Shown here: positions 1-8,198 of the stretch, in pieces
How positions within the stretch are numbered: the first letter of the stretch is position 1
Layout of the letters: each line of letters begins with the position of its first letter
Assembly (NCBI GenBank): GCA_024641655.1
Contig: JAHECR010000009.1
Coordinates: forward strand, 33,512-97,511
DNA from: Acidimicrobiaceae bacterium
GTDB taxonomy: Bacteria > Actinomycetota > Acidimicrobiia > Acidimicrobiales > UBA8592
Length of the DNA stretch: 64,000 nt
Direction of reading: 5' to 3'
Position numbers and translations under genes: made by a program
The notes under the pieces: model-generated
What the model was told of the DNA's origin: nothing
The model's input: the letters and a program-made list of their open reading frames with translations, nothing else
Database searches by the model: none

Positions 1-879
1 ATATGCGGCGTCACGGGCGCGTTCGATCGCCCAGATCGTGGCGAGGTAGGGCATCGCCCCCACGGCCCTGAGGGGCCGCTGCCCGCGGGCGTTCCAGACA
101 TCGGACATGAGCGCGCCCCAGTTGTGGCCATTGGCGATGTTGCTGCTGACGGAGATCGAGAGCCCCGGCATCTTGGTGGTGTGCCACCATCCCGAGGGCA
201 CGAACAACATCTCCCCAGGGCCGAGCGTGCATCGGCTCGGCGTCGCACAAGCGAACATCGGGAATCGCTCGAGGTCGGGGTTGTCGACGTCTCGAATGGC
301 GGAGACGTTCCCGACCCCGTTCGCCGCCACCTGCGGATAGACGAAAGCCGACTGTTCCGGTGGCACGACCAGCACGTCCTTGTCGCCATAGATCTGGAAG
401 ATGAACGCATACCCGTGATAGTTGTCGTAGTGCAGGTACGGAAAGCCCGCCCCCCGTCCGCCGATGAAAAGGTCGGTCCGGTAGTTCGAGATGCGCGAGG
501 GGACGAGTGGATTGTCGAACCAGTTCGGCCGGAGGTAGTCAGGCAGCGGCGAGATGTCGGGCTTCAGCTCGGGGAAGTCACGATCGATGGGTCGATTCCG
601 CAGGTAGGGAGGGGCCTCGCCGTCGATGGGCCGCTCGAGCAGATCGATCAGCTCTCGCAGGGTCAGGCCGCCGAGACCGGTCGCGGTGTCGCCGTACTCG
701 GACCGGAAGAATCCGGGGGTCCATCGCGCAAGAGCGGGCCAGCTCCCAATGGCGTCGGTCACGATCACCGGAGCGTTGCGGCTCACGTAGGTGTCGACGA
801 ACTCGGCGTAGGGCAGCCCAGATCGACGCTCGATCGGCGCCGCGGTACCGCCCGGCTCACCTCCTGGTGCGTTGGCCAC
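1..879 (-). CDS. JmjC/cupin-like Fe(II) 2-oxoglutarate oxygenase, C-terminus cut by window edge
   Basis: The minus-strand frame is open from base 1 to a GTG at 879 (an upstream GTG at 924 is also in frame, with TAA just beyond). It encodes at least 293 residues and continues off the left edge. The double-stranded beta-helix signature of JmjC/cupin-8 oxygenases is visible: an HxD motif in LHYDNYHGY (His150, Asp152), a Q-x-x-G-x-K-D-V stretch, and a second His in PSGWWHTT (His233), which together would bind Fe(II). Family members hydroxylate proteins or small molecules using 2-oxoglutarate; the substrate here cannot be read from sequence. It diverges from the cyclase-like gene at 1135. The start is uncertain, because the best Shine-Dalgarno-like sequence (AGGAGG near 860) has no in-frame start after it. 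Family confidence is good; specific function unknown. Confidence 0.75.
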   Translation of the reverse strand, partial: MANAPGGEPGGTAAPIERRSGLPYAEFVDTYVSRNAPVIVTDAIGSWPALARWTPGFFRSEYGDTATGLGGLTLRELIDLLERPIDGEAPPYLRNRPIDRDFPELKPDISPLPDYLRPNWFDNPLVPSRISNYRTDLFIGGRGAGFPYLHYDNYHGYAFIFQIYGDKDVLVVPPEQSAFVYPQVAANGVGNVSAIRDVDNPDLERFPMFACATPSRCTLGPGEMLFVPSGWWHTTKMPGLSISVSSNIANGHNWGALMSDVWNARGQRPLRAVGAMPYLATIWAIERARDAAY

Positions 880-1134
880 CGTCCCGAGTCGACCTTTCCG
901 CCCATTCCCGCGAGCAGGTCCCACGGGGCGTTAACCGACCCTACCAAGTTCCAGCGACAGCTCACTCGAATCGCGTCTTGTAGCATCGGTCGATCTGGCG
1001 GATCGGCGGCCAGGGGATCAGGGTGAGCTGAGCTACGTTCGGGCACGATGCGGCGGAGTAAGTGTTCGACTGCGCTCCGGCCGGGAGACTTCCGAGGATG
1101 ACCTTGTTCCGCCACGAGACGCATCGAACCGACG

Positions 1135-4100
1135 ATGAGAACGGTGCCCTCCTCACGGCACCTGCTGATCGACCGATCGTCGAGACGACGTTGCGGGGAT
1201 CTGGGCATGAACGCTGATCCCCGGAGCGTCCCCGACCTTCGGAACGCCATGTCGCTGCGCCGACACATCCCGGCAATCGCTGTCGACTGGGAGCTCGCGA
1301 CGCCAGCGCAGCGGTCTCGACAAATCGACGGAACACTCGTGTTCGCCGACATCTCAGGGTTCACCGCGCTCTCGGAACGCCTGGCGCAACGCGGCAGGAT
1401 CGGAGCGGAGGAGCTCGTGGAAACGCTGAGCCGGGTGTTCGGTGCCATGCTCGAAACTGCCGCCGGGCGCGGAGGTGTGCTTCTCAAGTTCGGGGGCGAT
1501 GCGCTCCTGTTCCTCTTCGAAGGAGCCAGCCACGCTCGGCAGGCATGTTGCGCTGCGGTGGAGATGCGCTCGGCGCTACGCGAAGCCCAGGCAGTCCCGA
1601 CCTCGGTCGGTAGGCTGGCCCTGTCGATGTCGGTTGGCGTCCACACCGGACCCGTTGACTTGTTCCTCGTCGGCGCGCCACACCGCGAGCTGGTGGTCCT
1701 CGGTCCGGCCGCAACCGCGGTCACCGAAGCGGAGGGAGCCGCCCAGCCCGGCGAGATCCTGCTCAGCGCCGGCGGGGCGGAAGCGCTGGGCCTGCGATTT
1801 TCCCGCGACCGCGGGGACGGACGCCGGGTACTCCGCTGGGCGAAGGCACCAGACCCGCCGACCGGTCGGCGCCACGAGGAACCCGTCGACCGCAACGTCC
1901 TTGTCCGGCTGTTCCCACGCACTCTCGGATCCGTGCTCGAGCTCGGCCCACCCGACCCGGAGCATCGCGTTGCGACCATCGCCTTCATCCGCTTTTCCGG
2001 TACCGACGCCCTGCTCGCCGAAGGCGGGCCCAATGCCGTTGCCCACGCGCTCGACGAAACGCTGCGCGTCGTGGAGGAAGCGTTCTTGGCCGAGGGGGTG
2101 ACCCTCCTCGCGGTCGATGTCGACAAGGACGGCGGAAAGGTCTTCGCAGGCTCGGGCGTGCCGCACGCGAGCGAAGACGACGAGTCGAGCATGCTACGCG
2201 CCCTCCGAGCGATTCTCGACAGCGGTTGTCCCCTGCCCCTCCAGGCCGGCGTGAATCGCGGGCACGTGTTCGCCGCCGAAGTCGGCACCCTCAGCCGAGC
2301 GGCCTACTCCGCAATGGGTGACACGACGAACACAGCCGCACGGATCTGTGCGAAGGCGCCGCCCGGCCATCTCTATGCGCATCCGGCCGTCCTCGAGCAC
2401 GCGAACCACCTCTTTCAAACCGAACTTGCAGGGCCCTTCGAATTCAAGGGCAAGGCCGTCCCCCAGGTCGTGTATGACATCGGCTCCGAGGTCGGTCCCC
2501 GGCGCCCCCACGGCAACGATGAACGGCCGCTGCTCGGACGCGAGACCGAGCTGGCGACAGCACGCGCCGCTGTTGCTGCGGTGGCCTCGGGAGCCGGTGG
2601 CGTCCTCACGATCGTCGGGGTCACCGGCATGGGCAAGAGCCGGCTGATGCGTCAGGCCCTCTCTGAGTTGAGCAGCTCCGCCATTGTGCCAGTCCGCGCC
2701 GAGCCTTACGGCTCGACCAGCCCGTATCGCATGTTCCGCGACCGGGTGCGGGAGCTCCTGGGAGTCGAGCGGGGCGATCCGGCGACGATGAGCGACTCAC
2801 TGCTGAGAGGCGTCGAAGCGCTGGACGCCTCGCTCGTGCCCCTCGCTCCGCTCATCGCCGAGGTCGCACACGTCGAGGTGCCGACCACGCCGGAGGCCGA
2901 TGCCATCGACCCCCAATTCCGCCCCGATCGAACCGCTGACGTCGCGATCGCGTTGCTCGAAGCGGGCCTTCAGGGCCCGATGGTGCTCATCGCCGAGGAC
3001 GCCCACTGGGCCGACGAGGCGTCAAGCCTCCTCCTTGGAAAGCTCGCCGACGCGTGCCGGTCCCACCCTTGGCTGCTCGTCGTTGCCCGACGGGGAACCG
3101 AACGAGGGTTCACGCCGCAGTCAGGCGAGACCATCGAGCTAGTCCCGCTCGACGACGACACGATCACCGCGATGATCATCGACGCAACCCAGACCACGCC
3201 GTTGCGACCCCACGAGATCGACGGCCTGGTCGCCCGCGCCGGGGGCAACCCGCTGTTCGTGGAGGAGCTGGTCCGAGCGATCCGGGAGGTCGGCTCGCTC
3301 GAGGCGGTGCCCGAGTCGCTCAACGCTGCGATGGCCGCCCAGGTGGATGCGCTCGATCCGGTCGCGCGGCGCATCCTGAGTTACGCATCCGTCCTCGGTC
3401 GAAGCTTCCGTCGGCGGACGCTGGACGCGGTGCTCGAGCGTGAGGAGCTCGTGCTCGACCCGGCAACGGCCGAGCGGCTGCAGGCATTCTTCGACCCCGA
3501 GGGCAACGAACGGCTGCGTTTCCGCAACGCCCTCATACGTGACGTCGCGTACGAGGGCCTCGCCTACCGCGTTCGCACCCGCCTCCACCGTGAGGCAGGC
3601 GAGGTCCTAGAGACCATGTCCACCGACGTCGAGGCCGACGCCGACACCCTCTCCGGCCACTTCTGGCGGGCGCAGGACCATGCCCGCACGTGGCGTTACG
3701 CACGCCTCGCTGCCCAACGTTCGGAGCGTGCATTCGCGAACACCGACGCCGCTACCCACTATCAACGGGCCCTCGAGGCGGCCCGGCGGTTGCCCGACAT
3801 CGGCGACGGCGAGCGAGCCGAGGTGTGGACCAGGCTCGGCGATGTCTCGGAGGTCGCCGGGTTGTTCGACGGTGCGCTCGACGCGTTCCGGCGCGCGTCG
3901 CGTCTCACCAGGGACCCGGTGGGCCGCGCGGAGCTGTTCCTCAAGCGAGCGCGTGCGCGCGAGCGAGCCGGTTCGTTCTCGAATGCACTACGCGAACTCG
4001 CTTTTGGCCGACGCGAGCTCGAAGGCGTGGACACCCCGGAAGCCGGGGTCATGCGCGCCCGCCTCGCGTCGTTCGGCGCGATGGTTCGTTTCGGCCAGGA

Positions 4101-5016
4101 ACGCTTCAGCGATGCTCGCACTCGTGCCGAGAACGCCGTCGAGCTCGCGCGACGAGCCGGCGCGCGAGCCGGCCTCGCCGAGGCCCTGGCGGCGCTCGAG
4201 ATCTCTCTGTTGTACCTCGGGACACCCGCCGACGGTCGCTACCTCCGGGAGGCCGTGGCGATCTACCGCGAGCTTGGCGAGCGCCGCATGGCGGCTCGAT
4301 CGGAGAACAACTTGGGCAACGTCCTCTTCCACATCGGCCGGTGGGCCGAGGCGGTCGAGCACCTCGAACGGGCGCGTGCCGAGATCGTTCGGCTCGGGGA
4401 CATGGCCGGCGCGGCCACCACTGCGTCGAACCTCGGCGAGATCCTCCTCATGAGCGGACACCTCGGCGAGGCCGAACCGTTCCTACGTGAGGCGGTCCGG
4501 GTGCTGCGTTCCATCGGCTACGTCGACGGCGCTGCGTACGCAGAAATCCAGCTCGGGCGTCTCCTGGTCGAAACCGACCGCCTCGACGAGGCGGAGCGGC
4601 TCCTCACCCGGACGATCGCCGAGTTCGAGGCGCTCGGGCAGCTCAGCAGCGTGCTGGAAGCCATGGTCGCCGACGCGGAACGTCTCATTCGACTCGGTCG
4701 CGCCGACGAGGCGCTGGCGCGCCTCGCGAAGGGCGAAGCACGTGCGGGTACCGAGGCCGACCTCATCGGCCCACGCCTGGCCTACGTCCGCGGCATGGCA
4801 CTTGCGCAGCTCGGACGTTTCGCCGAGCTGGAGCCGGTCATCGCCGCCGGAGTCGACACCGCTCGCGAGCAGGGCCTCGCTTTCGACGAGGCCCTGCTGG
4901 TCATCTTCCAAGCCGACCATGCCGCCCAGATCGGGGTCGAGGTCGATGCCACTGCGCTGGACCGGGCCCAGACCATGCTGGCCGGTCTCCGCGGAGCCGC
5001 TAGCGCAACATCCTGA
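1135..5016 (+). CDS. Soluble-adenylyl-cyclase-like protein: two cyclase domains, AAA ATPase, TPR-type C-terminus
   Basis: This 1293-residue reading frame has the order cyclase C1 (about 65-200), cyclase C2 (about 280-425), P-loop ATPase (Walker A GVTGMGKS with Lys501; Walker B near VLIAEDAHWADE) and a long helical TPR-like tail (about 800-1293). C1 keeps both metal aspartates (FADISGF Asp72; LLKFGGDALL Asp122) but lacks the Asn/Arg pair. C2 has Arg286 where the first metal Asp should be, but keeps Lys331 and NTAAR (Asn399, Arg403). One composite active site split between the domains is expected, as in mammalian sAC (ADCY10). It probably makes cAMP in the cytoplasm. Conserved homology starts near residue 39, so ATG 1207 or 1249 may be the real start. 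The last 17 bases overlap the convergent gene. Confidence 0.85.
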   Translation: MRTVPSSRHLLIDRSSRRRCGDLGMNADPRSVPDLRNAMSLRRHIPAIAVDWELATPAQRSRQIDGTLVFADISGFTALSERLAQRGRIGAEELVETLSRVFGAMLETAAGRGGVLLKFGGDALLFLFEGASHARQACCAAVEMRSALREAQAVPTSVGRLALSMSVGVHTGPVDLFLVGAPHRELVVLGPAATAVTEAEGAAQPGEILLSAGGAEALGLRFSRDRGDGRRVLRWAKAPDPPTGRRHEEPVDRNVLVRLFPRTLGSVLELGPPDPEHRVATIAFIRFSGTDALLAEGGPNAVAHALDETLRVVEEAFLAEGVTLLAVDVDKDGGKVFAGSGVPHASEDDESSMLRALRAILDSGCPLPLQAGVNRGHVFAAEVGTLSRAAYSAMGDTTNTAARICAKAPPGHLYAHPAVLEHANHLFQTELAGPFEFKGKAVPQVVYDIGSEVGPRRPHGNDERPLLGRETELATARAAVAAVASGAGGVLTIVGVTGMGKSRLMRQALSELSSSAIVPVRAEPYGSTSPYRMFRDRVRELLGVERGDPATMSDSLLRGVEALDASLVPLAPLIAEVAHVEVPTTPEADAIDPQFRPDRTADVAIALLEAGLQGPMVLIAEDAHWADEASSLLLGKLADACRSHPWLLVVARRGTERGFTPQSGETIELVPLDDDTITAMIIDATQTTPLRPHEIDGLVARAGGNPLFVEELVRAIREVGSLEAVPESLNAAMAAQVDALDPVARRILSYASVLGRSFRRRTLDAVLEREELVLDPATAERLQAFFDPEGNERLRFRNALIRDVAYEGLAYRVRTRLHREAGEVLETMSTDVEADADTLSGHFWRAQDHARTWRYARLAAQRSERAFANTDAATHYQRALEAARRLPDIGDGERAEVWTRLGDVSEVAGLFDGALDAFRRASRLTRDPVGRAELFLKRARARERAGSFSNALRELAFGRRELEGVDTPEAGVMRARLASFGAMVRFGQERFSDARTRAENAVELARRAGARAGLAEALAALEISLLYLGTPADGRYLREAVAIYRELGERRMAARSENNLGNVLFHIGRWAEAVEHLERARAEIVRLGDMAGAATTASNLGEILLMSGHLGEAEPFLREAVRVLRSIGYVDGAAYAEIQLGRLLVETDRLDEAERLLTRTIAEFEALGQLSSVLEAMVADAERLIRLGRADEALARLAKGEARAGTEADLIGPRLAYVRGMALAQLGRFAELEPVIAAGVDTAREQGLAFDEALLVIFQADHAAQIGVEVDATALDRAQTMLAGLRGAASATS

Positions 5017-6433
5017 GATCACCGGTGACGTAGATCCGCTGCTGCACGACCATCGTGTCAGCACCCAGATAGGTCGTCTCCTCGTGCAGGACACATGCGT
5101 ACTCGAAGTACTCGTCGAACCCGGATCTCGACGCGGGAACCATGTCGAGCCGGTTGGTGGGCTGCGTTGTCGCATGGGGGTCGTTGGGCGTCGTGTCGAT
5201 ACCGACGAGCCGGGCGACGTCAGGGTCGTTGCCGTCAGTATCGACGTAGCGCAGGGAGCCGTCGACGTTGGTGCCGTCGACCTTCTGGGGCTGACCCTCG
5301 CAGATCTGGATCTCGACGCCCTCTTCCCCCGCTGGTGGAAGCGGCGATGGCACGGGTGCAGTGTCGAACACGATGCGAGTGGGGTCGATCGGGTAGGTAG
5401 CCGACTCCTGCGTCCACACGAGGTCGAAGATGTAGGCCGCGGTCGTCTGGAAGGTCGGGTCCTTGACGAAGTTCACGCCGCTGTCGATGTCGAGTCGGTA
5501 GAGGATCGCCACGCAAGTGCTGTCATCGGCGTTGTCGAGGCGGCTCGCACTCACGGCCGCTGCGACGCCGGCGTCACCGAAGGAATCGCCGCAATCGAGA
5601 ACGCCTGCGTCAGTGAGCACCAGGTACGTCCGGTTGGAATCGGCGGCTGAGCCCCAGTCCTCGCCGTCGTCGACCGAGAATTCGCCGATGCCATCCACAG
5701 CGGTGAAGACGACGCGATCGAACAAGATGCCGTCACCGGCCTCGGCCAGCACGAAGGGGCAGTTGTCCGACGGGCCGGAGTCACTGCCCGAGTCGCTCGA
5801 CCCTCCATTGCACGTCGCAGCGCCGTCGGGAGCGGAGGAAACGCTTTCACCGGTGTAGAGCTTCGATGTCGCAACCGACGTCGAGCCGAGGAAGAGCTCC
5901 GCCTGCACGACGACGTTGCCCTTCGCCTCGATGTCGGCGTAGCCTGCCATCGCGTGCAGCCCGGCAAGGACCGGGTTGGCGTGGTCGAGCGTCCAGGTCA
6001 GGGCCTGGCCGTTCCCGACGCGCGAGCACGGTGTTCCACGGCCGCCAGCAGCTGCCCCGCCGTAGACGCCCATACCGTTGTCGAATGTCCCGGCAGGACC
6101 GCCGAGCAGCACCAGAGAGGCGCCGCTCGACCCGATCACGCACTTGTTGGGCGTGAGCGTTTGTACCTCGTCGTCGCTCGCGTTACCAGGTGTGTTCGGG
6201 TCGAAGTGGAACGCCTTGGTGGACCCGGTGAGGTCGAGCGTGATCGTCGCCACAGGAAGCAGTGGTGATGCTCCGGCGGGCGCTTCGAGCGGTATGGGGG
6301 CACGCGCGATCGAAAGACTGGTCGCGGCCGCGGCGACGAGTGCCACCATCGCCGCGAGGAACCAGACGCGCTGCAGAGGACCGGAACCACGCTGTTTCAC
6401 TTTCGCCCCTTGTCGTTGATCGACGTTGTTCAT
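5000..6433 (-). CDS. Secreted or membrane-anchored protein of unknown function
   Basis: A 477-residue protein with a basic N-terminus followed by a hydrophobic segment (about residues 26-44, WFLAAMVALVAAAATSLS) that would act as a signal peptide or membrane anchor. The mature part is rich in Asp, Ser, Gly and Thr, contains scattered cysteines, and has a low-complexity Ser/Asp/Gly stretch (around GSSDSGSDSGPSD), all typical of an exported extracellular protein. I recognise no catalytic motif. Its 3' end overlaps the convergent cyclase gene by 17 bases. The start lies inside a 13-bp tandem duplication that supplies two ATGs in different frames; only the one at 6433 opens this frame. Coding is supported by length, signal segment and composition; function is not assignable. 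Confidence 0.7.
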   Translation of the reverse strand: MNNVDQRQGAKVKQRGSGPLQRVWFLAAMVALVAAAATSLSIARAPIPLEAPAGASPLLPVATITLDLTGSTKAFHFDPNTPGNASDDEVQTLTPNKCVIGSSGASLVLLGGPAGTFDNGMGVYGGAAAGGRGTPCSRVGNGQALTWTLDHANPVLAGLHAMAGYADIEAKGNVVVQAELFLGSTSVATSKLYTGESVSSAPDGAATCNGGSSDSGSDSGPSDNCPFVLAEAGDGILFDRVVFTAVDGIGEFSVDDGEDWGSAADSNRTYLVLTDAGVLDCGDSFGDAGVAAAVSASRLDNADDSTCVAILYRLDIDSGVNFVKDPTFQTTAAYIFDLVWTQESATYPIDPTRIVFDTAPVPSPLPPAGEEGVEIQICEGQPQKVDGTNVDGSLRYVDTDGNDPDVARLVGIDTTPNDPHATTQPTNRLDMVPASRSGFDEYFEYACVLHEETTYLGADTMVVQQRIYVTGDLRMLR

Positions 6434-6450
6434 CGACGTTGTTCATCGAC
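6415..6450. repeat. 13-bp tandem duplication spanning the start codon of the secreted protein gene
   Basis: GTTGTTCATCGAC occurs twice head to tail (6425-6437 and 6438-6450), preceded by a partial copy GTTGATCGAC (6415-6424). Read on the minus strand each unit contains ATGAACAACG, so the duplication creates two start codons 13 bases apart and therefore in different frames. Only the ATG at 6433 leads into the 477-residue protein. Confidence 0.85.
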
Positions 6451-6685
6451 AACTTCTGATAGTTGCCCTGTCGGCCGTGGCCGTCAATGGCTCGTGGCGA
6501 GTTGTTCCGAATCGCCCCAGGTGTTCACACCCCCGAAACAACCAACGAAAGGTCCATGCAAGATCGAGTCGACGACACTGGCGGCTTCTCATGAGACCGG
6601 ACTGCGCAGGCCCGAACACCGCGGCGTTGGCCTGTTCGCCTGTGAGCCTCTGGACTCTTCGGAGACCGGCCGCGAGACTGGAGCC

Positions 6686-7483
6686 ATGAGTACCACGACG
6701 AGCGATTCAGGGGGGCCGTCGATGCCGGTCGACATCGACGCGTTGCGCGATGAGGTACGCCTCAAGTACGCAGCCGTCGCTGTGGCCCCTGATGACGACT
6801 ACCACTTCCACACCGGACGCGCCGCGGCTGAGCGATGCGGCTACGACATGGGGGCGGTCGATGATCTTCCAGCGGTCGCGGTCGAGTCCTTCGCCGGGGT
6901 CGCCAACCCCTTTGAGCTGCGTGCACTTCGACCTGGCGAGAAGGTGGTGGATCTCGGCTCGGGCGCGGGCTTCGACACGTTCTTGGCTTCCCGGGCCGTC
7001 GGGGCCGGTGGCTATGTGGTCGGCGTGGACATGACCGACGAGATGCTCACGAAGGCGCGCTCCACCGGCGCCACGATGGGTGTCACCAACGTGGAGTTCC
7101 GCGCCGGTTATCTGGAGGAACTCCCAGTAGACGATGGGTGGGCCGACGTCGTGATCTCCAACGGGGTGATCAACCTTTGTCCTGACAAGGCGGTCGCATT
7201 CAATGAGGCGTGGCGGGTGTTGCGCCCCGGAGGGGTGTTGCAGTTCGCCGACATCGCCAACGGCCGGCCCGTGCCCGAAGAGGCGATGCGCCAGATCGAC
7301 TTGTGGACCGGTTGAATCGCCGGTGGCCTGCCGTGCGCAGGCTGGAAGAAGATGCTCGACGAAATCGGGTTCGTCGATATCGAGATCGGGCGACCGGTCG
7401 ACACGTTCGGGGGCGCGAGCGGCGAAGCCAACGCCAGAACCTTTGACGTCCATGGCTACCCGTTCCGCGCCCGCAGACCCTGA
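6686..7483 (+). CDS. ArsM-like SAM methyltransferase with in-frame TGA at 7313-7315, probable selenoprotein
   Basis: Class I methyltransferase with the SAM-binding motif VVDLGSGAGFDT and the arsenite-methyltransferase signature SNGVINLCPDK...RVLRPGG. A TGA at 7313-7315 falls in LWTG-U-IAGGLPC, and the same frame continues for 55 family-like codons (WKKMLDEIGF ... FDVHGYPFRARRP) to a TGA at 7481-7483. In human AS3MT the corresponding LWGEC cysteine (Cys206) lies exactly 50 residues after Cys156 (SNC); here the TGA lies exactly 50 codons after Gly160 (SNG). So the TGA sits where the catalytic cysteine is expected, and a hairpin of SECIS type follows. The full product is 265 residues with Sec210 and a nearby Cys217. 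ATG 6722, preceded by AGGGGGG, is an alternative start. If UGA is read as stop, the product ends at 7315 without its C-terminal fifth. The Cys156 position is Gly, so the substrate may not be arsenite. Confidence 0.75.
7324..7344 (+). promoter_or_regulatory. SECIS-like stem-loop just after the in-frame TGA
   Basis: Six Watson-Crick pairs (GCCTGC 7326-7331 with GCAGGC 7337-7342), extended by two G-U pairs, close a five-base loop CGTGC (7332-7336). The loop begins 16 nt after the TGA, and its second base is G. This matches the bacterial SECIS model as I know it (hairpin inside the coding region, loop about 16-37 nt after UGA, G in the first two loop positions). GC-rich coding DNA can form hairpins by chance, so this is support rather than proof. 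Confidence 0.55.
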
Positions 7484-7784
7484 CCGCGCAAGCAACCGCC
7501 CAACCAGTGTGAATGCTTCACCGACGCGGCACGACCGGACCGGTCGACGCTCCCATGGCATCGGTGCGTGACCGACGCCGGAGTGCGCGCTCAATGAAGA
7601 GTCTGACGAGCGACCCGCAACGTTGGACCCGTTCAGCCTGGTAGCGGCTCTCGGGTCGGTGCCCATGGACCATCGGCCTGCCACGACCAGTACGGAACCG
7701 GGTACACCGTGCAGTGTGCCTCCGAGCGGTGGTGGGTCACACTGAGCCGGTCGCGATTGAGCGCGTCGTCGACGTCATCGCATC

Positions 7785-7812
7785 GTGACCAACTGTGACC
7801 AATCTGTGACCA
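7785..7812. repeat. Three direct copies of GTGACCA spaced 10 and 11 bp apart
   Basis: GTGACCA begins at 7785, 7795 and 7806, so copies lie on the same face of the DNA helix. An inverted, imperfect relative lies about 45 bases to the left. The array is about 60-90 bases beyond the 3' end of tRNA-Leu. The arrangement looks like a multi-site protein binding region or a remnant of an integration site; nothing in the sequence decides which. Confidence 0.6.
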
Positions 7813-7843
7813 CGGCACCTGGTTGACGCGACAGGCCGAGGGG

Positions 7844-7867
7844 CGGCTGGACTCCGCTGGTCAGCCG
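7844..7867 (-). terminator. Possible weak terminator hairpin after tRNA-Leu
   Basis: CGGCTG (7844-7849) and CAGCCG (7862-7867) can pair directly downstream of the tRNA 3' end on the minus strand. There is no T tract, so this is only a candidate. Confidence 0.3.
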
Positions 7868-7870
7868 TTG

Positions 7871-7954
7871 TGCCCGGGGCGGGACTTGAACCCGCACTCC
7901 CTTACGGGAAAGGGATTTTGAGTCCCCCGCGTCTGCCACTTCCGCCACCCGGGC
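7871..7954 (-). tRNA. tRNA-Leu, anticodon CAA
   Basis: The 84-base minus-strand sequence folds as a class II tRNA. The acceptor stem GCCCGGG pairs with CCCGGGC, followed by discriminator A. The D arm is GCG/CGC, and the anticodon loop is CTCAAAA, giving anticodon CAA (reads UUG). There is a long variable arm with stem TCCC/GGGA, and a T arm GCGGG-TTCAAGT-CCCGC. No CCA is encoded. A TACGCT box (complement of 7991-7996) about 37 bases upstream could be its -10 element. The gene lies alone between non-coding DNA and the fab operon, transcribed away from fabD. Confidence 0.95.
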
Positions 7955-8198
7955 GTGGGTGGGCGAACCGCTCGCTTGCGGCGCGCAAGCAGCGTAGCCT
8001 CGGGGGCGCCCGGTGCCACCCACGCGCCCCTCACACCGACACGGCCACGGCGCCGGCGACGGCGACGGCGACGGGGTCGAGCACGACGCCGAAGTTGCGC
8101 AGATTCGAATTCGTAACCAGGATGAAACCTTCGTCTCCCGTCGTGAGTCACAATGCAGTCCACAACCACGCCCGCCCCCGAGAGGTTGTAGCCCAGCG

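Larger units (their letters stand above)
7484..7870. other. Non-coding stretch between the methyltransferase and tRNA-Leu
   Basis: About 387 bases without a convincing gene. Short open frames are present on both strands, but they show no recognisable domain or ribosome binding site. The stretch holds the GTGACCA triple repeat (7785-7812) and a weak hairpin just downstream of the tRNA gene. An inverted relative of the repeat, TGGGTCACAC, lies near 7734-7743. Confidence 0.6.

Noticed and set aside
783..2288. Long minus-strand open frame of about 500 codons opposite the cyclase gene
   Set aside because: It is antisense to clear cyclase motifs, is Arg/Ser-rich without domains, and overlaps the JmjC gene.
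7313..7315. Simple nonsense mutation or pseudogene for the methyltransferase
   Set aside because: Not fully excluded, but exact alignment with the catalytic Cys, intact downstream frame and the hairpin at the right distance favour Sec.
7633..7818. Small minus-strand ORF after tRNA-Leu (61 codons), possibly an integrase tail
   Set aside because: It runs through the GTGACCA repeats, has no start signal and no recognisable recombinase motif.
8055..8072. GGCGAC repeat upstream of fabD
   Set aside because: Three units of a GC-rich hexamer; likely simple sequence without function.
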